The position numbers and the translations under genes are program-made. Below the pieces are notes generated by a model. The model was given only the letters and a program-made list of their open reading frames with translations, searched no databases and had not been told where the DNA came from. A stretch of DNA of 64,000 nucleotides from Pseudomonadota bacterium (GTDB lineage Bacteria > Pseudomonadota > Gammaproteobacteria > Burkholderiales > Thiobacillaceae), in contig JAKBJA010000117.1 in assembly GCA_021836225.1 (NCBI GenBank), forward strand, positions 124,001 to 188,000, read 5' to 3'. This document shows positions 54,931 through 63,800 of the stretch, one piece after another. Every line of letters starts with the position of its first letter. Position 1 is the stretch's first letter.

Positions 54931-56346
54931 ATGAAGAAATATCTATACGAAGAGCATGCCCAGCCGCGTCCGCTGGTGCACGTGGATGGATGTTCATGCG
55001 GTACGTGCGGCAAGGCCCGGCCGATCGATCCGCGCATGCAGATGATGCCGGACAATCCGGACATCGCCGACGGCATGGAAGACCCCAGTCTGGCGCTCGA
55101 TTACGATCCTCTTTTCAGTTCAGTGCTCGGCTCTGGCGTCAGCCGGCGCGACATGCTCAAGATGGCAGGTCTCGCCGCCTTGGGTGGTATGGGCGGCATG
55201 CTGTCTCCATCGGCTTACGCTGCCGACAAGAAGAAATTCACCAAGCCGTTCGACCCGGTGGTCAAGATCGGCTATATCCCGATCACCGACGCATCCGCAC
55301 TTCTGGTCGCCCATGAAATGGGCTTCTTCAAGAAGCAGGGCATCCAGTCGGAGCCGCCGACGCTGATTCGCGGCTGGTCGCCGCTGGTCGAAGCGTTCTC
55401 GTCCCAGCGCTTCAACCTCACGCACATGCTCATTCCGGTGCCGATCTGGATGCGCTACAACAACAAATTCCCGGTGAAGATCACGGCCTGGAACCATACC
55501 AACGGCTCCGGCATGATCGTCCACAAGAGCAGCGGCATCGCCTCGCCCAAGGATTTCGGCGGCAAGCAGTTCGCCGTGCCGTACTGGTACTCGATCCACA
55601 ACATCATCTCGCAGAAAATCATGCGGCAGGCGGGCATTACGCCTGTGGTTCGCCCGCAAAATGCGAAGCTCGCACCCAACGAGTGCAATTTCCTCGTCCT
55701 GAATCCGCCTGACATGCCGCCCGCCCTCGCGGCGCGACAGATCGACGGCTATTGCGTCGCCGAGCCTTTCAATGCGCTCGGCGAACTCAAGGCGGGGGGC
55801 CAGATGCTGCGCTTCACCGGCGACGTCTGGAAGGGCCATCCCTGCTGCGTGGTCGTCATGCACGAGGACGATGCCATGGACCCCGCCCGCGCCGCCTGGG
55901 CGCAGGGGGTGCACAACGCGATTGTCGAGGCGCAGATTTATCTTTCCAACAACAAGAAGGCGATGGCCCAGATGCTGTCCAAGGACGGCAAGAAATACCT
56001 GCCGTTCCCGGCCGAAGTCGTCGAGCGTGCGATGCTGTTCTACAGCCCGGCCGACTATGCGACGCCCCCGGCAATCAAGCATCCGGAATGGGGGCAGAGC
56101 CGCATCAATTTCCAGGGCTGGCCGTATCCGAGCGCCACCAAGTATGTCGTGGACGAGCTCAAGCACACGGTGGTCGGCGGCGACCTGGGCTTCCTGAACA
56201 ACCTCACCGCCGATTTCGTGGCCAGGGACCTCGTCAATTACACCTACGTCAAGAAGGCGCTCAATGCCAACCCGGCATGGAAGCTGGATCCGAGCGTGCC
56301 GCAAAAAGGCGATCCCTTTGTCCGTACTGAGGTGATCGAGGTATGA
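54931..56346 (+). CDS. ABC transporter substrate-binding protein with internal Tat signal and CxCxxC N-region
   Basis: The 471-residue protein is of the NrtA/CmpA/TauA type. The fold begins at VVKIGYIPITDASALLVAHEMGFF in pieces and includes EPFNALGELKAGGQM. A Tat signal (VSRRDMLKMAGLAALGG, Ser71 onward) lies after an unusually long 70-residue N-region that carries Cys21, Cys23 and Cys26 (GCSCGTCGK). The mature part starts near residue 98. It is probably the periplasmic thiocyanate receptor; related proteins bind nitrate, cyanate or sulfonates. It overlaps the permease gene by 4 bases. Confidence 0.85.
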   Translation: MKKYLYEEHAQPRPLVHVDGCSCGTCGKARPIDPRMQMMPDNPDIADGMEDPSLALDYDPLFSSVLGSGVSRRDMLKMAGLAALGGMGGMLSPSAYAADKKKFTKPFDPVVKIGYIPITDASALLVAHEMGFFKKQGIQSEPPTLIRGWSPLVEAFSSQRFNLTHMLIPVPIWMRYNNKFPVKITAWNHTNGSGMIVHKSSGIASPKDFGGKQFAVPYWYSIHNIISQKIMRQAGITPVVRPQNAKLAPNECNFLVLNPPDMPPALAARQIDGYCVAEPFNALGELKAGGQMLRFTGDVWKGHPCCVVVMHEDDAMDPARAAWAQGVHNAIVEAQIYLSNNKKAMAQMLSKDGKKYLPFPAEVVERAMLFYSPADYATPPAIKHPEWGQSRINFQGWPYPSATKYVVDELKHTVVGGDLGFLNNLTADFVARDLVNYTYVKKALNANPAWKLDPSVPQKGDPFVRTEVIEV

Positions 56347-57164
56347 GTCATGCAGTCAATCCCGCCGAAGAGGGCGGGTTCTGCCGTCTGATGAAGCATC
56401 CTGCGGTGCAGAGTCTGGGATGGGCCGCGGGCGGGATCGCGATCCTGGCCACGCTCTGGTTGATCGGGGGCTACTTTATCTCCATCAATCCGACGACGAA
56501 AACTTTCGTCAAGTTCGGATTGATCCCGACACTCGAGGCGTTCCCGGAGTTGTGGGGGGCAGGCAAGATCCAGAATGCGCTTGCCGCCAGCGGCTTTCGA
56601 CTGGGTTCGGGGCTTCTGCTCGCCATCGTCATTGGCGTGCCGATCGGCATCCTCATGGGCCGCATCAAGTGGTTCCGCGACTTTACCAACTCGCCGTTCC
56701 AGTTCGTGCGGATGATCAGCCCGCTCTCCTGGATGCCGCTGGCGGTGCTGGTGTTCGCGACGTGGAATGGGTCGATCATCTTCCTGATCGCGATCGCGGC
56801 GGTCTGGCCGGTGATGTTCGCGACCGCCGCCGGTCTTGCAAAAGTGGACCCCAACTGGTTCAAGGTGGCGCGCAATCTGGGCGCCCGGCCCATGCACATC
56901 CTGACCAAGGTGATCATGCCGGCGATCACGTTCGACGTTCTGTCCGGCATACGCCTCGCCCTGGGGGTCGCCTGGATCGTGCTCGTTCCGGCCGAATATC
57001 TCGGGGTGACGTCCGGCCTGGGGTATGCCATCGAGGATGCGCGCGAGACGCTTTCGTACAACCACCTTACAGCGATGGTGGTCACGATCGGTATCGTCGG
57101 CTATTTCCTTGACAGCATCCTCGTGGCGCTCATCAAACGCTACAGCTGGCATCGGGGGGGCTGA
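56343..57164 (+). CDS. ABC transporter permease, first of two
   Basis: The 273-residue permease has about six helices and the EAA-type loop AKVDPNWFKVARNLGARPMHILTKVIMPA in pieces. It belongs to the BPD_transp_1 group with SsuC/NrtB. It differs from the second permease at about four in ten positions in the visible blocks, so a heterodimer is likely. It starts within the end of the binding-protein gene. Confidence 0.93.
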   Translation: MSHAVNPAEEGGFCRLMKHPAVQSLGWAAGGIAILATLWLIGGYFISINPTTKTFVKFGLIPTLEAFPELWGAGKIQNALAASGFRLGSGLLLAIVIGVPIGILMGRIKWFRDFTNSPFQFVRMISPLSWMPLAVLVFATWNGSIIFLIAIAAVWPVMFATAAGLAKVDPNWFKVARNLGARPMHILTKVIMPAITFDVLSGIRLALGVAWIVLVPAEYLGVTSGLGYAIEDARETLSYNHLTAMVVTIGIVGYFLDSILVALIKRYSWHRGG

Positions 57165-57360
57165 TGAGAAAAGCATCGTACGCAATGGCGACACCATGTT
57201 CCCTGGGTGCGCCTGGCTGCATGGGGCTGGCCGCTCATCCGGGCAATCACCACAGCGCCCGCAGGAAGTTAGCAGACAGGGATCGCACGTGTTTGAACGA
57301 AGGGGCGCACCGCTGTCCGGCGCCCGCTATGCCCGGTTCCCGGGCGGGGGTAAACGAACG

Positions 57361-58203
57361 ATGAGCAGCAACACCGCAACGGTAGGCGGCGGCATGGTCA
57401 CCGCTGGAGTCAGTGGAAACTGCTTGTCCCGGGCCATCAGGAATACGGCGGACAGGTCGCTGCATTTTTTCGTGGGCCTGGCTGTCCTCTTCGCGCTGTG
57501 GGGGCTCGGCATCTACGTCGTTTCGCTCAATCCGTCGACGTCGCAGTTTGCCGATTTCGGCCCCCTCCCGGCGCTCAAGGCCCTGCCGGAGCTGTGGGAT
57601 AACGGAGTGATTCCCAAGGCGCTGGCGAGTACCGGTTATCGGCTGGGTGCGGGACTTTCCCTCGCCATTGCCATCGGTATCCCGCTCGGCATCCTCATGG
57701 GCCGGATCAGATGGTTCCAGCGACTGACCAACGTGCCATTCCAGTTCCTGCGCATGATCAGCCCGCTGTCCTGGGAGCCGATCGCGGTTGTCGTATTCGC
57801 GGGCTGGGAGCAGGCGATCATCTTCCTCATCTCGATCGCGTCCGTCTGGCCGGTTGCGTTTGCCACCGCGTCCGGCCTGGCCAAGGTCGATCCCGCCTGG
57901 TTCAAGGTGGCGCGCAACCTCGGTGCGAAGCCTTGGCAAATGGTAACGCGGATCATCATGCCGGCGATCACCTTCGACATTTTGACCGGCATCCGACTGG
58001 CGCTGGGGGTCGCGTGGATCGTGATCATCCCGGCTGAGTTTCTCGGGGTGACTTCGGGCTTCGGCTTTGCCATCGAGGATGCACGCGAGGGACTGGAGTA
58101 CGCCCACCTCATGGGGCTGGTGCTGGTTATTGGCGTGGTCGGTTTCGTGCTGGACAGCATCTGCGTGATGCTCATCAGGCGCTTCAGCTGGCACCGGGGG
58201 TGA
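57361..58203 (+). CDS. ABC transporter permease, second of two
   Basis: The 280-residue permease is a paralogue of the first (shared blocks include PIGILMGRI or PLGILMGRI, FKVARNLGA, MPAITFD, SGIRLALGVAWIV or TGIRLALGVAWIV). It has an N-terminal extension of about 20 residues. ATG 57361 is used. A 196-bp gap separates the permease genes and contains no convincing gene. The two copies look like a recent duplication that diverged into a heterodimer. Confidence 0.92.
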   Translation: MSSNTATVGGGMVTAGVSGNCLSRAIRNTADRSLHFFVGLAVLFALWGLGIYVVSLNPSTSQFADFGPLPALKALPELWDNGVIPKALASTGYRLGAGLSLAIAIGIPLGILMGRIRWFQRLTNVPFQFLRMISPLSWEPIAVVVFAGWEQAIIFLISIASVWPVAFATASGLAKVDPAWFKVARNLGAKPWQMVTRIIMPAITFDILTGIRLALGVAWIVIIPAEFLGVTSGFGFAIEDAREGLEYAHLMGLVLVIGVVGFVLDSICVMLIRRFSWHRG

Positions 58204-58278
58204 TTGGATGAACAGTCGCCAAACACGGCCCTGCGGTTCGAGCCGCACATGAATTCTCACAAAGTAAGGTAGAAGCAA

Positions 58279-58668
58279 ATGTCCCAAAAAATCAACATCA
58301 TCTGCGTCACGGGTACGCGCGAGAAGCTGCAGATGGCCGCGATGTTCGCGTCGGTTGCGGCAGCGACCGGCGATGAAGTCTCCGTGTTTCTCTCCATGAA
58401 TGCCCTGTCCTATTTCGTGAAGGGCCACATCGGGGACGCACCGGTCGAGGGCGAAATGGGGGCGCTCATGGCACAGAAAGGCGTCCCGCCTTTCAAGCAA
58501 TTGTTCCAGCAGGCCGTCGAGCTGGGCGATGCACAACTGCTGCCCTGCTCGATGGCGTTGGACCTGATGAAGATCACGCATGAAGACCTGGATCCCGGAC
58601 TCGGCCCCGCGACTGGATTGACGCGCTTTCTGAGCGATGCCGAGGGTGGGCAGATGCTGACGTTCTGA
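58279..58668 (+). CDS. DsrE-family sulfur-relay protein
   Basis: The 129-residue protein belongs to the DsrE-like fold ([34 protein letters not shown] in pieces) and has the candidate sulfur-binding Cys in [11 protein letters not shown]. It is closer to DsrE2-type or related stand-alone proteins than to the DsrE of the dsr operon. It is paired with a TusA-like gene 41 bp downstream, a common pairing for sulfane-sulfur transfer. Confidence 0.85.
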   Translation: MSQKINIICVTGTREKLQMAAMFASVAAATGDEVSVFLSMNALSYFVKGHIGDAPVEGEMGALMAQKGVPPFKQLFQQAVELGDAQLLPCSMALDLMKITHEDLDPGLGPATGLTRFLSDAEGGQMLTF

Positions 58669-58709
58669 GCGGTTCGGCGAATTGAACCCATGTTTTCTGG
58701 AGAACTGCA

Positions 58710-58940
58710 ATGAGTGATACCAAGATTGTCGACGCACGCGATACCTTCTGCCCCGGACCGCTGATGGAACTCATCACCCACATGAAGCAGAGCAGTGTGG
58801 GGGATACGCTTGAACTGCTGTCGACCGATGAGGGCTCAGGCGCCGATGTGCCGGAGTGGGTCAACAAGGTCGGGCACGAAATCATCAGCAACGAAAAGAT
58901 CGACGGGGTCTGGCACATCAAGATCCGCAAGGCCAAGTAA
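58710..58940 (+). CDS. tusA: TusA-like sulfur carrier
   Basis: The 76-residue protein has the TusA CPxP motif as DTFCPGPLMELI, in which Cys carries persulfide sulfur, and the small beta-alpha fold ends with GVWHIKIRKAK. It starts after CTGGAG. It probably accepts sulfur from, or gives it to, the DsrE-like neighbour. Confidence 0.92.
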   Translation: MSDTKIVDARDTFCPGPLMELITHMKQSSVGDTLELLSTDEGSGADVPEWVNKVGHEIISNEKIDGVWHIKIRKAK

Positions 58941-59017
58941 TGGGGCGCGTGTGGGGTGCAAGTCTGTTTGACCAGGCAGAAGACGCCCTGGCAATTCATT
59001 TTGGATAGGAGAATGCA

Positions 59018-60151
59018 ATGAGAATCTTGGTTGTCGGTGGTGGCACAGGCGGGACTATTGTGGCCAACAACCTGGCACGGCGGCTGTCTGCTGAGATTCG
59101 TTCCCGCAGGGTCCGGATTACGATGCTTTCGGCGTCCGACAGGCACATGTACCAGCCCGGGCTGCTGTATGTGGCGTTCGGGCAGATGACGCCAGACCAG
59201 CTGTATCGCGACCAGGCGAGCCTGCTCGAAGGCGCCATCGATTTCCATGTCGACCCGGTCGTACAATTCCAGCTCGACCAGAACAAGGTCGTCACCCAGA
59301 GCGGCAAGGTTTACGAATACGATATCCTCGTGATGGCCACCGGCTCGCGCATCGTGCCCGAACAGATTCCCGGACTGGAGGAGGGCGCGGAGACGTTCTA
59401 CACCGAGGCCACTGCGGTCAAGCTGTTCAAGCGCCTGCGCGAGATCCAGGAAGGCACCGTTGCCGTCGTCGTCGGGGTGCCGCACAAATGCCCGATCGCC
59501 CCGGTCGAACTCATCTTCGGTCTGCACGATTATTTCAAGGCGCGCGGCATCCGCGACAAGATCAAGATCAAGTATCACTATCCGATCGGCCGCATTCACA
59601 CCATCAAGGAAGTCGCCATCTGGGCCAAGCCCGAATTCGACCGCATGGGCATCGAGTACGAGACGCTGTTCAACGTCAGCGAAGTGGACGTGGAAAACAA
59701 GGTGGTGCGCAGCGAAGAAGGTACCGAGACCCAGTACGACCTGCTCATCGCCATCCCCCCGCATCGTGGCATGGAGGTGGTCGAGCAGAACAACATGGGC
59801 GAGGGCGGCTGGATTCCGACCGACCGCTTCAAGCTCACCATGAACGGCCACGACAACGTCTTCGTTGTGGGCGACACGACCAATCTGCCTGTCAGCAAGA
59901 CAGGCTCGGCAGCGCACTTCCAGGCAGAAGTGATCGCCGAAAACATCGCCTCGATGATCAAGATCGGCACCCCGGTCCGCGACTATGACGGCAAGGTCTA
60001 CTGCTTCATTGAAACAGGCCACGACAGTGCGACCTACGCGATGTTCAACTATCAGAACCCACCCGATCTGAAACCACCGTCGAAACCCATGCACTGGTTC
60101 AAGATGTCGTACAACCAGATGTATTGGACGAGCGTACGCGGACTGCTTTGA
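59018..60151 (+). CDS. Sulfide:quinone oxidoreductase-like flavoprotein
   Basis: The 377-residue FAD protein (VVGGGTGGTIVANNLARRL, LVMATGSRIVPEQIPGL, NVFVVGDTTNLPVSKTGSAAHFQAEV in pieces) belongs to the SQR/flavocytochrome c sulfide dehydrogenase superfamily. Cys158 (PHKCPIAP) and Cys329 (VYCFIETG) match the two redox cysteines of SQR; the third cysteine of many SQRs is absent. The C-terminus (KPMHWFKMSYNQMYW) is like the membrane-association end of such enzymes. It may oxidise sulfide made by thiocyanate breakdown. Confidence 0.85.
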   Translation: MRILVVGGGTGGTIVANNLARRLSAEIRSRRVRITMLSASDRHMYQPGLLYVAFGQMTPDQLYRDQASLLEGAIDFHVDPVVQFQLDQNKVVTQSGKVYEYDILVMATGSRIVPEQIPGLEEGAETFYTEATAVKLFKRLREIQEGTVAVVVGVPHKCPIAPVELIFGLHDYFKARGIRDKIKIKYHYPIGRIHTIKEVAIWAKPEFDRMGIEYETLFNVSEVDVENKVVRSEEGTETQYDLLIAIPPHRGMEVVEQNNMGEGGWIPTDRFKLTMNGHDNVFVVGDTTNLPVSKTGSAAHFQAEVIAENIASMIKIGTPVRDYDGKVYCFIETGHDSATYAMFNYQNPPDLKPPSKPMHWFKMSYNQMYWTSVRGLL

Positions 60152-60163
60152 GAAAGCCAAACC

Positions 60164-60586
60164 ATGACAACACAAACTGAAACGCCTATCCCGGTGATGG
60201 CCACCGAAGACCTGCAGCGGCTCGTCGAAGTCGCGCAGCTCGTCACCGCAGCCCGGGATGCCATGTCGGACGAAATCGTCACGCGGCTGTCATGGGCGAT
60301 GAGTGAGGGCCTGACCCTGCTCGACCGGCTGACGCGCAACGAGGGCCTGATGCACCTGCTCAAGGTGCTCGATCGCCAGGATACGCAGTACCTGCTGATT
60401 GCCCTGTCCGACGCGATTCATGCGGCCAGCCAGGAAATCCCGTCGAATCCGCCGGCAACGGGCGGGCTGGGCTGTCTGTTGCGGGTGGTGCGCGATCCCG
60501 GAACCCAGGAAGGCTTGCGTCTTCTTTCGGTGGTCGGCAAACACCTGAGTCACGGGATGCGCGAGCAGCACCGGCAAGGCGGGTAG
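60164..60586 (+). CDS. DUF1641 protein linked to SQR-like genes
   Basis: The 140-residue helical protein matches DUF1641 (EDLQRLVEVAQLVTAARDAM, VTRLSWAMSEGLTLLDRLTRNEGLMHLLKVLD in pieces). Members are often encoded next to SQR-like flavoproteins; the role is unknown, perhaps membrane attachment or electron transfer. It lies 12 bp after the flavoprotein gene. Confidence 0.85.
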   Translation: MTTQTETPIPVMATEDLQRLVEVAQLVTAARDAMSDEIVTRLSWAMSEGLTLLDRLTRNEGLMHLLKVLDRQDTQYLLIALSDAIHAASQEIPSNPPATGGLGCLLRVVRDPGTQEGLRLLSVVGKHLSHGMREQHRQGG

Positions 60587-60796
60587 TTCGTCCGGACAGC
60601 AGCGCCTGGCATGAAGCGGTCGGCCCCCCTTCCGGAGAAGGCCAGCCTGTACCGCATAACAGCATAACCGGCAAGCGACGCTGACATGGCCCCGGGGGGG
60701 GTGAATATCGCCCCGCATGGGGCGGTCAGACAAAGCCGTTTTTCAGGCTGTTCCGATTGGCAGCGCGTTCCCCAGGCATTCCATGCACCACGCGTG

Positions 60797-60818
60797 CTTG
60801 TACCCTTCAGGGTACAAG
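60797..60818. terminator. Hairpin between the thiocyanate island and the PBP gene
   Basis: CTTGTACCC pairs perfectly with GGGTACAAG around TTCA. It lies between converging genes and has no clear T tract, so it is a candidate transcript-end structure. Confidence 0.55.
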
Positions 60819-60846
60819 TCCCGCAAGGCGCAGCACTAACCCGGTG

Positions 60847-63800
60847 TCATGGCGCCGGGGCTGGGGACGATGAATTGGACGCTGGCGCCGCGGGCGTGAT
60901 CGGAACCGGCAGCACCACGTTGGGTTCGAGATCCTCCGGGAAACCGCCCTGGGTCGGGGGCTGCTTGACCACCGGGTCGGCCCGGCTGGTGGTGTCGTCG
61001 GGCTTTTCCTTCACCGGTACGTGCGGAACAACCGGGACTGGCTTCGGAGCGGGCGCAGTTGCCGTTTCGGGTGCGGGTTTCGGGGGTACAGCCGACTCCG
61101 GGTACAGATGGGGCTGCAGTTGCGGCAGCAGGGTTTTAAGCATCTGCGCGGTGAGCGAACTGGTGAAGCCGTACTGGCCGGCCTGTTCGCCTTCCACCAC
61201 GGCGGTCAGCGTGCCGAAGTAGCGGTCGCCCAAATAGAACACGAAGGTGGCGGAGCGGCTGACCACGCGCGAATCGATCAGTTGGCCGCCCTTGCCATAC
61301 GTCTCGAAGCGGTGGTCGCCGGTGCCGGTCTTGCCGCCCATGGTGATGGGTTGGCCGGCCGGGTCCTTGAGCGCGCCGGCCAGTCGTCCGGCGGTGCCGC
61401 CTTCCACCACCCGTGCCAGCGCGCGCCGCACGGTCTGCGCCACTTCGACGGGAATCAGGCGCTCGCCCTTGGGCGGCTTCAACGACAGACGGGTGTCGTA
61501 GGGGGTGTTGGCCGCGAAGTGCATGCCGGTGAGGCTCACCGTCGGCGCCCGCACGCCGTCGTTGACCAGGATGCCCATCAGTTCGGCCAGCGCGGCAGGA
61601 CGGTCGCCCGAGGCGCCGATGGCGGTGGCATAGGAAGGCGTGATGTTGTCGAACGGGTAGCCCAGTCGTTTCCAGTCGCGCAGCAGGCCCTCGAAGGCCT
61701 CGACCTCGAGCAGCGACTGGATGCGGATGTCCTGCGCATTCTTGCGGCTGGTCTTGAACAGCCAGTTGTAGACCTCGCGGCGAACATCGGTGCCCTGATC
61801 GTAGAGGGCGCTCAGCGTGGTCTTGGGCGCGGCGCGCAGGGATTTCACCACCCACAGTTCCAGCGGGTGGATCTGCGTCACGTAGCCGCGGTCGGCCAGA
61901 TTGTAGGCGTCGGGCGCGTGGGTCTTGTAGAGCGATTGGAGGATCTTCGGGCTGAGGCCGGCACTGGCGGGCACGTTGGCGTGCAGCGCGGCGACATAGG
62001 CCTCGAACCCCGCCTGCGGTTCCAGATAGCGGTACACCGAGGTGAAGCGGCGCGGGTTCGCGCGCACGCGCGCGTAGAGATCGTCCGCCATCTGTGCAGG
62101 CGTCTGGTTCTGGTGATTCTGGTAGAAGCGGTGGATGAACAGGCGGCCTTCCTGGTCGACGAAACGCATCAGGTAGGTCTGGCGCAGCGGATTGTTGGCA
62201 TCCTCCAGGATGCGCGCCGCCGCGCCTGGTGTGGCGCTGGCATAGTGCCGCACGATGTCGCGCATGATGCGGATGTAGACGAGGTTGACCGAGTTCTTCG
62301 TGGCTTCCCATACGTCCATCACGCGGCCATTGTCACTGGCATCGAAATTGACGAAATCGTGCAGCCCGCCCCCGGTGAAGAACATTTCCCGTGCCGCCGA
62401 ATACTGGCGGCCCATCGCGGCATCGAGCAGGGCATCCCGCTTGATGCCGGGCTGGCTCAGCAGGGTGGCGGCCACCCACTGCGACAGCACGTCGCGTTGC
62501 GGCTGGGCCTTCTGCCTGAGCACCTTGGCGTCGAGCGTACGGTAGTCGTCGTACAGATTCGAGATGATCTGCAGATAGGTGACCAGGGTGCGCAGCTTGG
62601 CGGTTGAGCCGAGATCCAGCCGCGCCTGGCTGTTGATGTCGAACGGCTGGTTGAGGTTGTCGGCCTGAACGCGCAGCACATTGCCCAGCGGCGTTTTCTC
62701 GTACAGGGTGAAACTGTAGATCACCTTGCCGAACGCGTTGTCCGGCTTCAGCAGTCGAAATCCGATCAGGCCCGACGCGGCGGCGGCCTCGGGGTGGGCC
62801 AGGCTTTGCAGATAGGTGCTGACGATCTTTTGCGCCGGCTGGTTGATGGTGGTGTTGACCTGCAGGTCCAGGCGGTCGAGGTCGTACAGGCGCGATTCGC
62901 CGAGCAGTTGCGCGAGGCGGATGCGCTGGGCGTTGACGGCTTTCTGGTCGACGAAACGCGGGGCAGGCGGATCGACGCGCTGGTTCGTGCTGCGTAGCCT
63001 GACCTGTTTGGCGCGGTCGGCGAGTTCGCGCGAAATTACGTGCGCGTTGGCCAGCAGGTCGAGATGGTCGTCGGTCAGCGCATCGAGCGCCTTGCGGTTG
63101 GTGGCCAGGTAGTACGACGGGCGACGTTCGGCGATGATCAGCGACAGCACGTGCTTCAGCGCGCTCGCATAGGCCGCTTCGCCGGCGCGCGGGGTTTTTT
63201 CAAGGATCCTGTTGAGCTCGGCGAAATCCAGCCCGTACCACGCCCACAGCCCGTCGCCGATGCCGTTGACTTCGCCGAAACGCGGCGCTGCAGCCAGCGG
63301 CACGGTGTTCAGATACGCCATCACCGTCTTTTTCCGCATCGGCAGCGTGTTGGGGCCGTCGAGATAGGCGCGCAGGCTGGCGGTCGCCATCTGGCGCAGC
63401 TTCTCGCTCATGCTGCTGGTCAGACCCTCGGAGGAATGGCGGTATTTCTCGATCTGCGTCGGCAGGGTGCTGCCGCCGGGCACGTTGCGGTGGGTGTCGA
63501 TGAGGCTGATGCCTTTTTCCATCAGCGCTTCGGCGAGGCGGTCCCATTCCACTGCCGGGTTGCGGGTGGGGTACTGCTCGGTCAGCAGTTCGCGGTTTTC
63601 GATGTAGAGCAGGGAATTGACCAGAACCTTGGGAATCTCGTCAAAGCGGTGGTACACCCGTGTCGGGTGCCGCGCCTGATACAAGGGTTTGCCGTCGCTG
63701 TCGAGCAGGCTGAGGCCGGCCTGGTCTTTCTCGTGATACGGCAGGAACAGGCCGAGGTCGCTCGCCCGCGCCATCTGGATGCTGATCTTGGCCTGCTGGT

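Noticed and set aside
57164..57364. A 66-residue frame between the two permease genes, starting in a TGATG overlap
   Set aside because: It has no Shine-Dalgarno sequence and no recognisable protein features, and it overlaps the start of the second permease gene. Translation cannot be excluded.
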